A stretch of DNA of 64,000 nt from Petrolisthes cinctipes (GCA_033782935.1 JAWQEG010000369.1:2981501-3045500); one strand, 5' to 3'; positions 37,743 to 50,935 are shown, counted from the first letter of the stretch. Notes: generated by a model from the sequence alone, not told the origin. A program made the numbers and translations.

Positions 37743-39564
37743 GTAGGCATGTACAGATTGCTTCTGGGACCCCAAAATATTGAATTTTCGGGTGTTTTGA
37801 GCCTGAATTTGAGATATAAACGGGTACAGAAGATACATGCACATATTGACTTTGGGCACCAAAAATATCGATTTTCCGCATGTTTTGGGCCTGAATTTTG
37901 AAAATACTCTAACACGGAGTAGGCATGTACAGATCGCTTCTGGGACCCCAAAATATCGAATTTTCGGGTGTTTAGGGCCAGAATTTGAGATATAAACGGG
38001 TACAGAAGATGCATGCACATATCGACTTTTGGGCACCTAAAAGATCGATTTTCAGTATGTTTTTGGCCTGTATTTTGAAAATACTCTAACACGGAGTAAG
38101 CATGTACAGATACCTTCTGGGACTTCTAAATATCGAATTTTCGGGTGTTTTGGGACTGAATTTGAGATATCGATTTTTTGGCACCTAAAATGTCGATTTT
38201 TAGCATGTTTTTAGCCTATATTTTGAATATATTCTAGCACTGAGTAGGCATGTACAGATTGTTTCTGGGACCCCAAAATATTGAATTTTCGGGTGTTTTG
38301 AGCCTGAATTTGAGATATAAACGGGTACAGAAGATACATGCACATATTGACTTTGGGCATCTAAAATATCGATTTTCAGCATGTTTTGGGCCTGTATTTT
38401 GAAAATACTCTAACACTGAGTAGGCATGTACAGATTGCTTCTGGGACCCCAAAATATTGAATTTTCGGGTGTTTTGAGCCTGAATTTGAGATATAAACGG
38501 GTACTGAAGATGCATGCACATATCGACTTTTGTGCACCTAAAAGATCGATTTTCAGTATGTTTTGAGCATGTATTTTGAAAATACTCTAACACGGAGTAG
38601 GCATGTACAGATCGCTTCTGGAACCCCTAAATATCGAATTTTCGGGTGTTTTGGGACTGAATTTGAGATATCGACTTTTTGGCACCTAAAAGATCGATTT
38701 TTAGCATATTTTAAGCCTATATTTTTAAAATATTCTAGCACTGAGTGCCTAGGCATGTACAGATTGCTTCTGGGACCCCAAAATATTGAATTTTCGGGTG
38801 TTTTGAGCCTGAATTTGAGATATAAACGGGTACTGAAGATGCATGCACATATCGACTTTTGTGCACCTAAAAGATCGATTTTCAGTATGTTTTGAGCTTG
38901 TATTTTGAAAATACTCTAACACGGAGTAGGCATCTACAGATCGCTTCTGGGACCTCTAAATATCGAATTTTCGGGTGTTTTGGGACTGAATTTGAGATAT
39001 CGACTTTTTGGCACCTAAAAGATCGAATTTTAGCATGTTTTTAGCCTATATTTTGAAAATATTATATCACTGTACAGATTGCTTCTGGGACCCCAAAATA
39101 TTGAATTTTCGGGTGTTTTGAGCCTGAATTTGAGATATAAACGGGTACAGAAGATACATGCACATATGGACATTGGGCACCAAAAATATCGATTTTCAGC
39201 ATGTTTTGGGCCTGAATTTTGAAAATACTCTAACACGGAGTAGGCATGTACAGATCGCTTCTGGGACCCCAAAATATCGAATTTTCGGGTATTTAGGGCC
39301 AGAATTTGAGATATAAACGGGTACAGAAGATGCATGCACATATCGACTTTTGGGCACCTAAAAGATCGGTTGTCAGTATGTTTTTGGCCTGTATTTTGAA
39401 AATACTCTAACACGGAGTAGGCATGTACAGATACCTTCTGGGACCTCTAAATATCGAATTTTCGGGTGTTATGGGACTGAATTTGAGATATCGATTTTTT
39501 GGCACCTATAATATCGATTTTTAGCATGTTTTTAGCCTATATTTTGAAAATATTCTAGCACTGT

Positions 39565-41975
39565 GTAGGCATGTACAGATTGCTTCTGGGACCCCAAAAT
39601 ATTGAATTTTCGGGTGGTTTGAGCCTGAATTTGAGATATAAACGGGTACAGAAGATGCATGTACAGATTGCTTCTGGGACCCCAAAATATTGAATTTTCG
39701 GGTGTTTTGAGCCTGAATTTGAGATATAAACGGGTAAAGAAGATACATGCACATATTGACTTTGGGCATCTAAAATATCGATTTTCAGCATGTTTTGGGC
39801 CTGTATTTTGAAAATACTCTAACACTGAGTAGGCATGTACAGATTGCTTCTGGGACCCCAAAATATTGAATTTTCGGGTGTTTTGAGCCTGCAATTGAGA
39901 TATAAACGGGTACTGAAGATGCATGCACATATCGACTTTTGTGCACCTAAAAGATCGATTTTCAGTATGTTTTGAGCATGTATTTTGAAAATACTCTAAC
40001 ACGGAGTAGGCATGTACAGATCGCTTCTGGGACCCCTAAATATCGAATTTTCGAGTGTTTTGGGACTGAATCTGAGATATCGACTTTTTGGCACCTAAAA
40101 GATCGATTTTCAGCATGTTTTTAGCCTATATTTTGAAAATATTCTAGCACTGAGTAGGCATGTACAGATTGCTTCTGGGACCCCAAAATATTGAATTTTC
40201 GGGTGTTTTGAGCCTGAATTTGAGATATAAACGGGTACAGAAGATACATGCACATATTGACTTTGGGCACCAAAAATATCGATTTTCCGCATGTTTTGGG
40301 CCTGAATTTTGAAAATACTCTAACACGGAGTAGGCATGTACAGATCGCTTCTGGGACCCCAAAATATCGAATTTTCGGGTGTTTAGGGCCAGAATTTGAG
40401 ATATAAACGGGTACAGAAGATGCATGCACATATCGACTTTTGGGCACCTAAAAGATCGATTTTCAGTATGTTTTTGGCCTGTATTTTGAAAATACTCTAA
40501 CACGGAGTAAGCATGTACAGATACCTTCTGGGACTTCTAAATATCGAATTTTCGGGTGTTTTGGGACTGAATTTGAGATATCGATTTTTTGGCACCTAAA
40601 ATGTCGATTTTTAGCATGTTTTTAGCCTATATTTTGAATATATTCTAGCACTGAGTAGGCATGTACAGATTGTTTCTGGGACCCCAAAATATTGAATTTT
40701 CGGGTGTTTTGAGCCTGAATTTGAGATATAAACGGGTACAGAAGATACATGCACATATTGACTTTGGGCATCTAAAATATCGATTTTCAGCATGTTTTGG
40801 GCCTGTATTTTGAAAATACTCTAACACTGAGTAGGCATGTACAGATTGCTTCTGGGACCCCAAAATATTGAATTTTCGGGTGTTTTGAGCCTGAATTTGA
40901 GATATAAACGGGTACTGAAGATGCATGCACATATCGACTTTTGTGCACCTAAAAGATCGATTTTCAGTATGTTTTGAGCATGTATTTTGAAAATACTCTA
41001 ACACGGAGTAGGCATGTACAGATCGCTTCTGGAACCCCTAAATATCGAATTTTCGGGTGTTTTGGGACTGAATTTGAGATATCGAATTTTTGGCACCTAA
41101 AAGATCGATTTTTAGCATATTTTAAGCCTATATTTTTAAAATATTCTAGCACTGAGTGCCTAGGCATGTACAGATTGCTTCTGGGACCCCAAAATATTGA
41201 ATTTTCGGGTGTTTTGAGCCTGAATTTGAGATATAAACGGGTACTGAAGATGCATGCACATATCGACTTTTGTGCACCTAAAAGATCGATTTTCAGTATG
41301 TTTTGAGCTTGTATTTTGAAAATACTCTAACACGGAGTAGGCATCTACAGATCGCTTCTGGGACCTCTAAATATCGAATTTTCGGGTGTTTTGGGACTGA
41401 ATTTGAGATATCGACTTTTTGGCACCTAAAAGATCGATTTTTAGCATGTTTTTAGCCTATATTTTGAAAATATTATATCACTGTACAGATTGCTTCTGGG
41501 ACCCCAAAATATTGAATTTTCGGGTGTTTTGAGCCTGAATTTGAGATATAAACGGGTACAGAAGATACATGCACATATGGACATTGGGCACCAAAAATAT
41601 CGATTTTCAGCATGTTTTGGGCCTGAATTTTGAAAATACTCTAACACGGAGTAGGCATGTACAGATCGCTTCTGGGACCCCAAAATATCGAATTTTCGGG
41701 TATTTAGGGCCAGAATTTGAGATATAAACGGGTACAGAAGATGCATGCACATATCGACTTTTGGGCACCTAAAAGATCGGTTGTCAGTATGTTTTTGGCC
41801 TGTATTTTGAAAATACTCTAACACGGAGTAGGCATGTACAGATACCTTCTGGGACCTCTAAATATCGAATTTTCGGGTGTTATGGGACTGAATTTGAGAT
41901 ATCGATTTTTTGGCACCTATAATATCGATTTTTAGCATGTTTTTAGCCTATATTTTGAAAATATTCTAGCACTGT
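39565..41975. repeat. HOR2411 unit 2 (full)
   Basis: Every landmark is 2,411 bp downstream of unit 1: 88-bp unit 39565-39652, tagged S monomer 41008-41159, cassette 41337-41975. The only private change I noticed is gatatcgaatttttgg near 41082. Confidence 0.9.
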
Positions 41976-44386
41976 GTAGGCATGTACAGATTGCTTCTGG
42001 GACCCCAAAATATTGAATTTTCGGGTGGTTTGAGCCTGAATTTGAGATATAAACGGGTACAGAAGATGCATGTACAGATTGCTTCTGGGACCCCAAAATA
42101 TTGAATTTTCGGGTGTTTTGAGCCTGAATTTGAGATATAAACGGGTAAAGAAGATACATGCACATATTGACTTTGGGCATCTAAAATATCGATTTTCAGC
42201 ATGTTTTGGGCCTGTATTTTGAAAATACTCTAACACTGAGTAGGCATGTACAGATTGCTTCTGGGACCCCAAAATATTGAATTTTCGGGTGTTTTGAGCC
42301 TGCAATTGAGATATAAACGGGTACTGAAGATGCATGCACATATCGACTTTTGTGCACCTAAAAGATCGATTTTCAGTATGTTTTGAGCATGTATTTTGAA
42401 AATACTCTAACACGGAGTAGGCATGTACAGATCGCTTCTGGGACCCCTAAATATCGAATTTTCGAGTGTTTTGGGACTGAATCTGAGATATCGACTTTTT
42501 GGCACCTAAAAGATCGATTTTCAGCATGTTTTTAGCCTATATTTTGAAAATATTCTAGCACTGAGTAGGCATGTACAGATTGCTTCTGGGACCCCAAAAT
42601 ATTGAATTTTCGGGTGTTTTGAGCCTGAATTTGAGATATAAACGGGTACAGAAGATACATGCACATATTGACTTTGGGCACCAAAAATATCGATTTTCCG
42701 CATGTTTTGGGCCTGAATTTTGAAAATACTCTAACACGGAGTAGGCATGTACAGATCGCTTCTGGGACCCCAAAATATCGAATTTTCGGGTGTTTAGGGC
42801 CAGAATTTGAGATATAAACGGGTACAGAAGATGCATGCACATATCGACTTTTGGGCACCTAAAAGATCGATTTTCAGTATGTTTTTGGCCTGTATTTTGA
42901 AAATACTCTAACACGGAGTAAGCATGTACAGATACCTTCTGGGACTTCTAAATATCGAATTTTCGGGTGTTTTGGGACTGAATTTGAGATATCGATTTTT
43001 TGGCACCTAAAATGTCGATTTTTAGCATGTTTTTAGCCTATATTTTGAAAATATTCTAGCACTGAGTAGGCATGTACAGATTGTTTCTGGGACCCCAAAA
43101 TATTGAATTTTCGGGTGTTTTGAGCCTGAATTTGAGATATAAACGGGTACAGAAGATACATGCACATATTGACTTTGGGCATCTAAAATATCGATTTTCA
43201 GCATGTTTTGGGCCTGTATTTTGAAAATACTCTAACACTGAGTAGGCATGTACAGATTGCTTCTGGGACCCCAAAATATTGAATTTTCGGGTGTTTTGAG
43301 CCTGAATTTGAGATATAAACGGGTACTGAAGATGCATGCACATATCGACTTTTGTGCACCTAAAAGATCGATTTTCAGTATGTTTTGAGCATGTATTTTG
43401 AAAATACTATAACACGGAGTAGGCATGTACAGATCGCTTCTGGAACCCCTAAATATCGAATTTTCGGGTGTTTTGGGACTGAATTTGAGATATCGACTTT
43501 TTGGCACCTAAAAGATCGATTTTTAGCATATTTTAAGCCTATATTTTTAAAATATTCTAGCACTGAGTGCCTAGGCATGTACAGATTGCTTCTGGGACCC
43601 CAAAATATTGAATTTTCGGGGGTTTTGAGCCTGAATTTGAGATATAAACGGGTACTGAAGATGCATGCACATATCGACTTTTGTGCACCTAAAAGATCGA
43701 TTTTCAGTATGTTTTGAGCTTGTATTTTGAAAATACTCTAACACGGAGTAGGCATCTACAGATCGCTTCTGGGACCTCTAAATATCGAATTTTCGGGTGT
43801 TTTGGGACTGAATTTGAGATATCGACTTCTTGGCACCTAAAAGATCGATTTTTAGCATGTTTTTAGCCTATATTTTGAAAATATTCTAGCACTGTACAGA
43901 TTGCTTCTGGGACCCCAAAATATTGAATTTTCGGGTGTTTTGAGCCTGAATTTGAGATATAAACGGGTACAGAAGATACATGCACATATTGACATTGGGC
44001 ACCAAAAATATCGATTTTCAGCATGTTTTGGGCCTGAATTTTGAAAATACTCTAACACGGAGTAGGCATGTACAGATCGCTTCTGGGACCCCAAAATATC
44101 GAATTTTCGGGTATTTAGGGCCAGAATTTGAGATATAAACGGGTACAGAAGATGCATGCACATATCGACTTTTGGGCACCTAAAAGATCGATTTTCAGTA
44201 TGTTTTTGGCCTGTATTTTGAAAATACTCTAACACGGAGTAGGCATGTACAGATACCTTCTGGGACCTCTAAATATCGAATTTTCGGGTGTTATGGGACT
44301 GAATTTGAGATATCGATTTTTTGGCACCTATAATATCGATTTTTAGCATGTTTTTAGCCTATATTTTGAAAACATTCTAGCACTGT
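41976..44386. repeat. HOR2411 unit 3 (full)
   Basis: 88-bp unit 41976-42063, tagged S monomer 43419-43570, cassette 43748-44386. Slightly more diverged than units 1-2: tgaaaatattctagc replaces tgaatatattctagc near 43045, ttcgggggttttgagcc occurs near 43615, and the cassette has ctagcactgtacag and catattgacattggg, the older forms seen at 12-19 kb. Confidence 0.9.
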
Positions 44387-46973
44387 GTAGGCATGTACAG
44401 ATTGCTTCTGGGACCCCAAAATATTGAATTTTCGGGTGTTTTGAGCCTGAATTTGAGATATAAACGGGTACAGAAGATGCATGTACAGATTGCTTCTGGG
44501 ACCCCAAAATATTGAATTTTCGGGTGTTTTGAGCCTGAATTTGAGATATAAACGGGTAAAGAAGATACATGCACATATTGACATTGGGCATCTAAAATAT
44601 CGATTTTCAGCATGTTTTGGGCCTGTATTTTGAAAATACTCTAACACGGAGTAGGCATGTACAGATTGCTTCTGGGACCCCAAAATATTGAATTTTAGGG
44701 TGTTTTGAGCCTGAAATTGAGATATAAACGGGTACTGAAGATGCATACACATATCGACTTTTGTGCACCTAAAAGATCGATTTTCAGAATGTTTTGAGCA
44801 TGTATTTTGAAAATACGCTAACACGGAGTAGGCATGTACAGATCGCTTCTGGGACCCCTAAATATCGAATTTTCGGGTGTTTTGGGACTGAATCTGAGAT
44901 ATCGACTTTTTGGCACCTAAAAGATCGATTTTCAGCATGTTTTTAGCCTATATTTTGAAAATATTCTAGCACTGAGTAGGCATGTACAGATTGCTTCTGG
45001 GACCCCAAAATATTGAATTTTCGGGTGTTTTGAGCCTGAATTTGAGATATAAACGGGTACAGAAGATACATGCACATATTGACTTTGGGCACCAAAAATA
45101 TCGATTTTCAGCATGTTTCGGGCCTAAATTTTGAAAATACTCTAACACGGAGTAGGCATGTACAGATCGCTTCTGGGACCCCAAAATATCGAATTTTCGG
45201 GTGTTTAGGGCCAGAATTTGAGATATAAACGGGTACAGAAGATGCATGCACATATCGACTTTTGGGCACCTAAAAGATCGATTTTCAGTATGTTTTTGGC
45301 CTGTATTTTGAAAATACTCTAACACGGAGTAAGCATGTACAGATACCTTCTGGGACTTCTAAATATCGAATTTTCGGGTGTTTTGGGACTGAATTTGAGA
45401 TATCGATTTTTTGGCACCTAAAATGTCGATTTTTAGCATGTTTTTAGCCTATATTTTGAAAATATTCTAGCACTGAGTAGGCATGTACAGATTGTTTCTG
45501 GGACCCCAAAATATTGAATTTTCGGGTGTTTTGAGCCTGAATTTGAGATATAAACGGGTACAGAAGATACATGCACATATTGACTTTGGGCATCTAAAAT
45601 ATCGATTTTCAGCATGTTTTGGGCCTGTATTTTGAAAATACTCTAACACTGAGTAGGCATGTACAGATTGCTTCTGGGACCCCAAAATATTGAATTTTCG
45701 GGTGTTTTGAGTCTGAATTTGAGATATAAACGAGTACTGAAGATGCATGCACATATCGACTTTTGTGCACCTAAAAGATCGATTTTCAGTATGTTTTGAG
45801 CATGTATTTTTAAAATACTCTAACACGGAGTAGGCATGTACAGATCGCTTCTGGAACCCCTAAATATCGAATTTTCGGGTGTTTTGGGACTGAATTTGAG
45901 ATATCGACTTTTTGGCACCTAAAAGATCGATTTTTAGCATATTTTAAGCCTATATTTTTAAAATATTCTAGCACTGAGTGCCTAGGCATGTACAGATTGC
46001 TTCTGGGACCCCAAAATATTGAATTTTCGGGTGTTTTGAGCCTGAATTTAAGATATAAACGGGTACAGAAGATACATGCACATATTGACTTTGGGCATCT
46101 AAAATATCGATTTTCAGCATGTTTTGGGCCTGTATTTTGAAAATACTCTAACACTGAGTAGGCATGTACAGATTGCTTCTGGGACCCCAAAATATTGAAT
46201 TTTCGGGTGTTTTGAGCCTGAATTTGAGATATAAACGGGTACTGAAGATGCATGCACATATCGACTTTTGTGCACCTAACAGATCGATTTTCAGTATGTT
46301 TTGAGCTTGTATTTTGAAAATACTCTAACACGGAGTAGGCATCTACAGATCGCTTCTGGGACCTCTAAATATCGAATTTTCGGGTGTTTTGGAATTGAAT
46401 TTGAGATATCGACTTTTTGGCACCTAAAAGATCGATTTTTAGCATGTTTTTAGCCTATATTTTGAAAATATTCTAGCACTGTACAGATTGCTTCTGGGAC
46501 CCCAAAATATTGAATTTTCGGGTGTTTTGAGCCTGAATTTGAGATATAAACGGGTACAGAAGATACATGCACATATTGACATTGGGCACCAAAAATATCG
46601 ATTTTCAGCATGTTTTGGGCCTGAATTTTGAAAATACTCTAACACGGAGTAGGCATGTACAGATCGCTTCTGGGACCCCAAAATATCGAATTTTCGGGTA
46701 TTTAGGGCCAGAATTTGAGATATAAACGGGTACAGAAGATGCATGCACATATCGACTTTTGGGCACCTAAAAGATCGGTTGTCAGTATGTTTTTGGCCTG
46801 TATTTTGAAAATACTCTAACACGGAGTAGGCATGTACAGATACCTTCTGGGACCTCTAAATATCGAATTTTCGGGTGTTATGGGACTGAATTTGAGATAT
46901 CGATTTTTTGGCACCTATAATATCGATTTTTAGCATGTTTTTAGCCTATATTTTGAAAATATTCTAGCACTGT
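44387..46973. repeat. HOR2411 unit 4 (2,587 bp, 16 monomers)
   Basis: Has one extra 176-bp L-A monomer (45982-46157) directly after the tagged S monomer at 45830-45981. The 88-bp unit is 44387-44474 and the cassette 46335-46973. It carries more private changes than units 1-3, for example gaaaacattctag near 44370, gaattttagggtg near 44690 and catgtttcgggcc near 45114. Confidence 0.9.
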
Positions 46974-48565
46974 GTAGGCATGTACAGATTGCTTCTGGGA
47001 CCCCAAAATATTGAATTTTCGGGTGTTTTGAGCCTGAATTTGAGATATAAACGGGTACAGAAGATGCATGTACAGATTGCTTCTGGGACCCCAAAATATT
47101 GAATTTTCGGGTGTTTTGAGCCTGAATTTGAGATATAAACGGGTAAAGAAGATACATGCACATATTGACTTTGGGCATCTTAAATATCGATTTTCAGCAT
47201 GTTTTGGGCCTGTATTTTGAAAATACTCTAACACTGAGTAGGCATGTACAGATTGCTTCTGGGACCCCAAAATATTGAATTTTCGGGTGTTTTGAGCCTG
47301 AAATTGAGATATAAACGGGTACTGAAGATGCATGCACATATCGACTTTTGTGCACCTAAAAGATCGATTTTCAGTATGTTTTGAGCATGTATTTTGAAAA
47401 TACTCTAACACGGAGTAGGCATGTACAGATCGCTTCTGGGACCCCTAAATATCGAATTTTCGGGTGTTTTGGGACTGAATCTGAGATATCGACTTTTTGG
47501 CACCTAAAAGATCGATTTTCAGCATGTTTTTAGCCTATATTTTGAAAATATTCTAGCACTGAGTAGGCATGTACAGAATGCTTCTGGGACCCCAAAATAT
47601 TGAATTTTCGGGTGTTTTGAGCCTGAATTTGAGATATAAACGGGTACAGAAGATACATGCACATATTGACTTTGGGCACCAAAAATATCGATTTTCAGCA
47701 TGTTTTGGGCCTGAATTTTGAAAATACTCTAACACGGAGTAGGCATGTACAGATCGCTTCTGGGACCCCAAAATATCGAATTTTCGGGTGTTTAGGGCCA
47801 GAATTTGAGATATAAACGGGTACAGAAGATGCATGCACATATCGACTTTTGGGCACCTAAAAGATCGATTTTCAGTATGTTTTTGGCCTGTATTTTTGAA
47901 AATACTCTAACACGGAGTAAGCATGTACAGATACCTTCTGGGACTTCTAAATATCGAATTTTCGGGTGTTTTGGGACTGAATTTGAGATATCGATTTTTT
48001 GGCACCTAAAATGTCGATTTTTAGCATGTTTTTAGCCTATATTTTGAAAATATTCTAGCACTGAGTAGGCATGTACAGATTGTTTCTGGGACCCCAAAAT
48101 ATTGAATTTTCGGGTGTTTTGAGCCTGAATTTGAGATATAAACGGGTACAGAAGATACATGCACATATGGACATTGGGCACCAAAAATATCGATTTTCAG
48201 CATGTTTTGGGCCTGTATTTTGAAAATACTCTAACACTGAGTAGGCATGTACAGATTGCTTCTGGGACCCCAAAATATTGAATTTTCGGGTGTTTTGAGC
48301 CTGAATTTGAGATATAAAAGGGTACTGAAGATGCATGCACATATCGACTTTTGTGCACCTAAAAGATCGGTTTTCAGTATGTTTTTGGCCTGTATTTTGA
48401 AAATACTCTAACACGGAGTAGGCATGTACAGATACCTTCTTGGACCTCTAAATATCGAATTTTCGGGTGTTATGGGACTGAATTTGAGATATCGATTTTT
48501 TGGCACCTATAATATCGATTTTTAGCATGTTTTTAGCCTATATTTTGAAAATATTCTAGCACTGT
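46974..48565. repeat. HOR2411 unit 5 (1,592 bp, 10 monomers, mosaic)
   Basis: Monomer starts: 46974, 47062, 47238, 47415, 47563, 47739, 47917, 48065, 48241 and 48418. Against the full unit it lacks five consecutive monomers (820 bp, offset by one extra T near 47894). The monomer at 48065 is a patchwork: its front has gattgtttctggg (the eighth monomer of the unit), its middle has catatggacattgggcacc (the cassette), and its end returns to aacactgag. Confidence 0.85.
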
Positions 48566-49804
48566 GTAGGCATGTACAGATTGCTTCTGGGACCCCAAAA
48601 TATTGAATTTTCAGGTGTTTTGAGCCTGAATTTGAGATATAAACGGGTACAGAAGATGCATGTACAGATTGCTTCTGGGACCCCAAAATATTGAATTTTC
48701 GGGTGTTTTGAGCCTGAATTTGAGATATAAACGGGTAAAGAAGATACATGCACATATTGACTTTGGGCATCTAAAATATCGATTTTCAGCATGTTTTGGG
48801 CATGTATTTTGAAAATACTCTAACACGGAGAAGGCATGTACAGATCGCTTCTGGGACCCCAAAATATCGAATTTTCGGGTGTTTTGGGACTGAATTTGAG
48901 ATATCGACTTTTTGGTACCTAAAAGATCGATTGTTAGCATGTTTTTAGCCTATATTTTGAAAATATTCTAGCACTGAGTAGGCATGTACAGATCGCTTCT
49001 GGGACCCCAAAATATCGAATTTTCGGGTGTTTTGAGCTTGAATTTGAGATATAAACGAGTACAGAAGATGCATACACATATCGACTTTTGGGCACCTAAA
49101 AGATCGATTTTCAGTATGTTTTTGGCCTGTATTTTGAAAATACTCTAACACGGAGTAGGCATGTACAGATCGCTTCTGGGACCCCTAAATATCGAATTTT
49201 CGGGTGTTTTGGGACTTAATTTGAGATATCGCCTTTTTGGCACCTAAAATATCGATTTTTAGCATGTTTTTAGCCTATATTTTGAAAATATTCTAGCACT
49301 GAGTAGGCATGTACAGATTGCTTCTGGGACCCCAAAATATTGAATTTTCGGGTGTTTAGGGCCAGAATTTGAGATATAAACGGGTACAGAAGATGCATGC
49401 ACATATTGACTTTTGGGCACCTAAAAGATCGATTTTCAGTATGTTTTTGGCTTGTATTTTGAAAATACTCTAACACGGAGTAGGCATGTACAGATCGCTT
49501 CTTAAACCAATAAATATCGAATTTTCGGGTGTTTTGGGACTGAATTTAAGATATCGACTTTTTGGCACCTAAAAGATCGATTTTTAGCATGTTTTTTGCC
49601 TATATTTTGAAAATATTCTAGCACTGAGTAGGCATGTACAGATCGCTTCTGGGACCCCAAAATATCGAATTTTCGGGTGTTTAGGGCCAGAATTTGAGAT
49701 ATAAACGGGTACAGAAGATGCATGAACATATCGACTTTTGGGCACCTAAAAGATCGATTTTCAGTATGTTTTTGGCCTGTATTTTGAAAATACTATAACA
49801 CGGA
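48566..49804. repeat. Transition to the edge-type satellite
   Basis: Begins with a last 88-bp unit (48566-48653), followed as in the HOR by an L with gggtaaagaagatac. It then switches to monomers also seen at 19.5-20.4 kb: ggagaaggcatg, ggtacctaaaagatcgattg near 48915 (compare 19771), gagcttgaatttgag, cgcctttttggcacc and gatgcatgaacatatcg near 49720. The word cttcttaaaccaataaat near 49498 is a private scramble of the usual cttctgggacccctaaat. Confidence 0.8.
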
Positions 49805-50852
49805 GTAGGCATGTACAGATCGCTTCTGGGACCCCTAAATATCGAATTTTCGGGTGTTTTGGGCCTTAATTTGAGATATCGACTTTTTGGCACCAAAAAT
49901 ATCGTTTTTTAGCATGTTTTTAGCCTATATTTTGAAAATATTCTAGCACTGAGTAGGCATGTACAGATTGCTACTGGGACCCCAAAATATTGAATTTTCG
50001 GGCGTTTTGAGCCTGAATTTGAGATATAAACGGGTACAGAAGATACATGCACATATTGACTTTGGGCATCTAAAATATCGATTTTCAGCATGTTTTGGAC
50101 ATGTATTTTGAAAATACTCTAACACGGAGTAGGCATGTACAGATCGCTTCTGGTACCCCAAAATATCGAATTTTCGGGTGTTTTGAGCCTGAATTTGAGA
50201 TATAAACGGGTACTGAAGATGCATGCACATATCGACTTTTTGGAACCTAAAACATCGAATTTGAGCATGTTTTGGGCCTGTATTTTGAAAATACTTTAAC
50301 ACGGAGTAGGCATGTATAGATCGCTTCTGGGACCCCTAAATATCGAATTTTCGGGTGTTTTGGGCCTTAATTTGAGATATCGACTTTTTGGCACCTAAAA
50401 TATCGATTTTTAGCATGTTTTGAGCCTATATTTTGAAAATATTCTAGCACTGAGTAGGCATGTACAGATTGCTTCTGGGACCCCAAAATATTGAATTTTC
50501 GGGTGTTTAGGGCCAGAATTTGAGATATAAACAGGTACAGAAGATGCATGCACATATCGACTTTTGGGCACCTAAAAGATCGATTTTCAGTATGTTTTTG
50601 GCCTGTATTTTGAAAATACTCTAACACGGAGTAGGCATGTACAGATCGCTTCTGAGACCCCTAAATATCGAATTTTCGGGTGTTTTGGGACTGAATTTGA
50701 GATATCGACTTTTTGGCACCTAAAAGATCGATTTTTAGCATGTTTTTAGCCTATATTTTGAAAATATTCTAGCACTGAGTAGGCATGTACAGATCGCTTC
50801 TGGGACCCCAAAATATCGAATTTTAGGTTGTTTTGAGCTTGAATTTGAGGCG

Positions 50853-50863
50853 TGGCTGAGTGG
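50853..50863 (+). promoter_or_regulatory. Pol III A box of SINE copy 1
   Basis: tggctgagtgg fits the A-box consensus TRGYNNARNNG at every fixed position. The B box starts 44 bp downstream, a normal spacing for a tRNA-derived SINE head. Confidence 0.85.
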
Positions 50864-50896
50864 ATAGAGTGTTGGACTGCGAATGGCAAGGGCCCT

Positions 50897-50907
50897 GGTT
50901 CGAGTCC
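50897..50907 (+). promoter_or_regulatory. Pol III B box of SINE copy 1
   Basis: ggttcgagtcc is an exact match to the B-box consensus GGTTCGANTCC. Confidence 0.88.
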
Positions 50908-50935
50908 ACAAGAAAACGTCTGGGATTTTTCCGAG

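Larger units (their letters stand above)
37154..39564. repeat. HOR2411 unit 1 (full)
   Basis: Monomer starts: 37154, 37242, 37418, 37595, 37743, 37919, 38096, 38244, 38420, 38597, 38749, 38926, 39064, 39240 and 39417. Includes an 88-bp unit at 37154-37241, the tagged S monomer at 38597-38748 and a cassette at 38926-39564. Private changes are ttttcggactg near 37649 and gatcgaattttagc near 39022. Confidence 0.9.
35007..48565. repeat. 2,411-bp higher-order repeat array, six copies
   Basis: Six consecutive units of a 15-monomer HOR. The intact unit has monomer lengths 88, 176, 177, 148, 176, 177, 148, 176, 177, 152, 177, 138, 176, 177 and 148, which sum to 2,411. Three full-length units are nearly identical: I found only about three base differences between the first two. 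The flanking units have lost or gained whole monomers (lengths 2,147, 2,587 and 1,592), as expected from unequal exchange at the ends. Each unit contains one 639-bp cassette, except the last, which keeps only traces of it. Confidence 0.9.

Noticed and set aside
38740..38756. The tgcctaggca palindrome as a transposon footprint
   Set aside because: A 4-bp insertion complementary to its neighbour fits a templated error better; there is no direct target duplication or other element remnant, and all copies share linked variants.
37154..39564. CENP-B box in the monomers
   Set aside because: I compared the consensus words (attttcgggtgtttt and its complement) with the CENP-B motif NTTCGNNNNANNCGGGN and did not find the required spacing. 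This does not exclude a centromeric role.
37154..44386. Assembly duplication as the sole explanation of the identical HOR units
   Set aside because: It cannot be excluded, but each unit carries its own private substitutions and the flanking units differ by whole monomers, so true tandem units are more likely.
50850..50912. A functional tRNA gene
   Set aside because: The A and B boxes are good, but there is no closed acceptor stem, the anticodon arm pairs poorly, and a long SINE body with an A tail follows.
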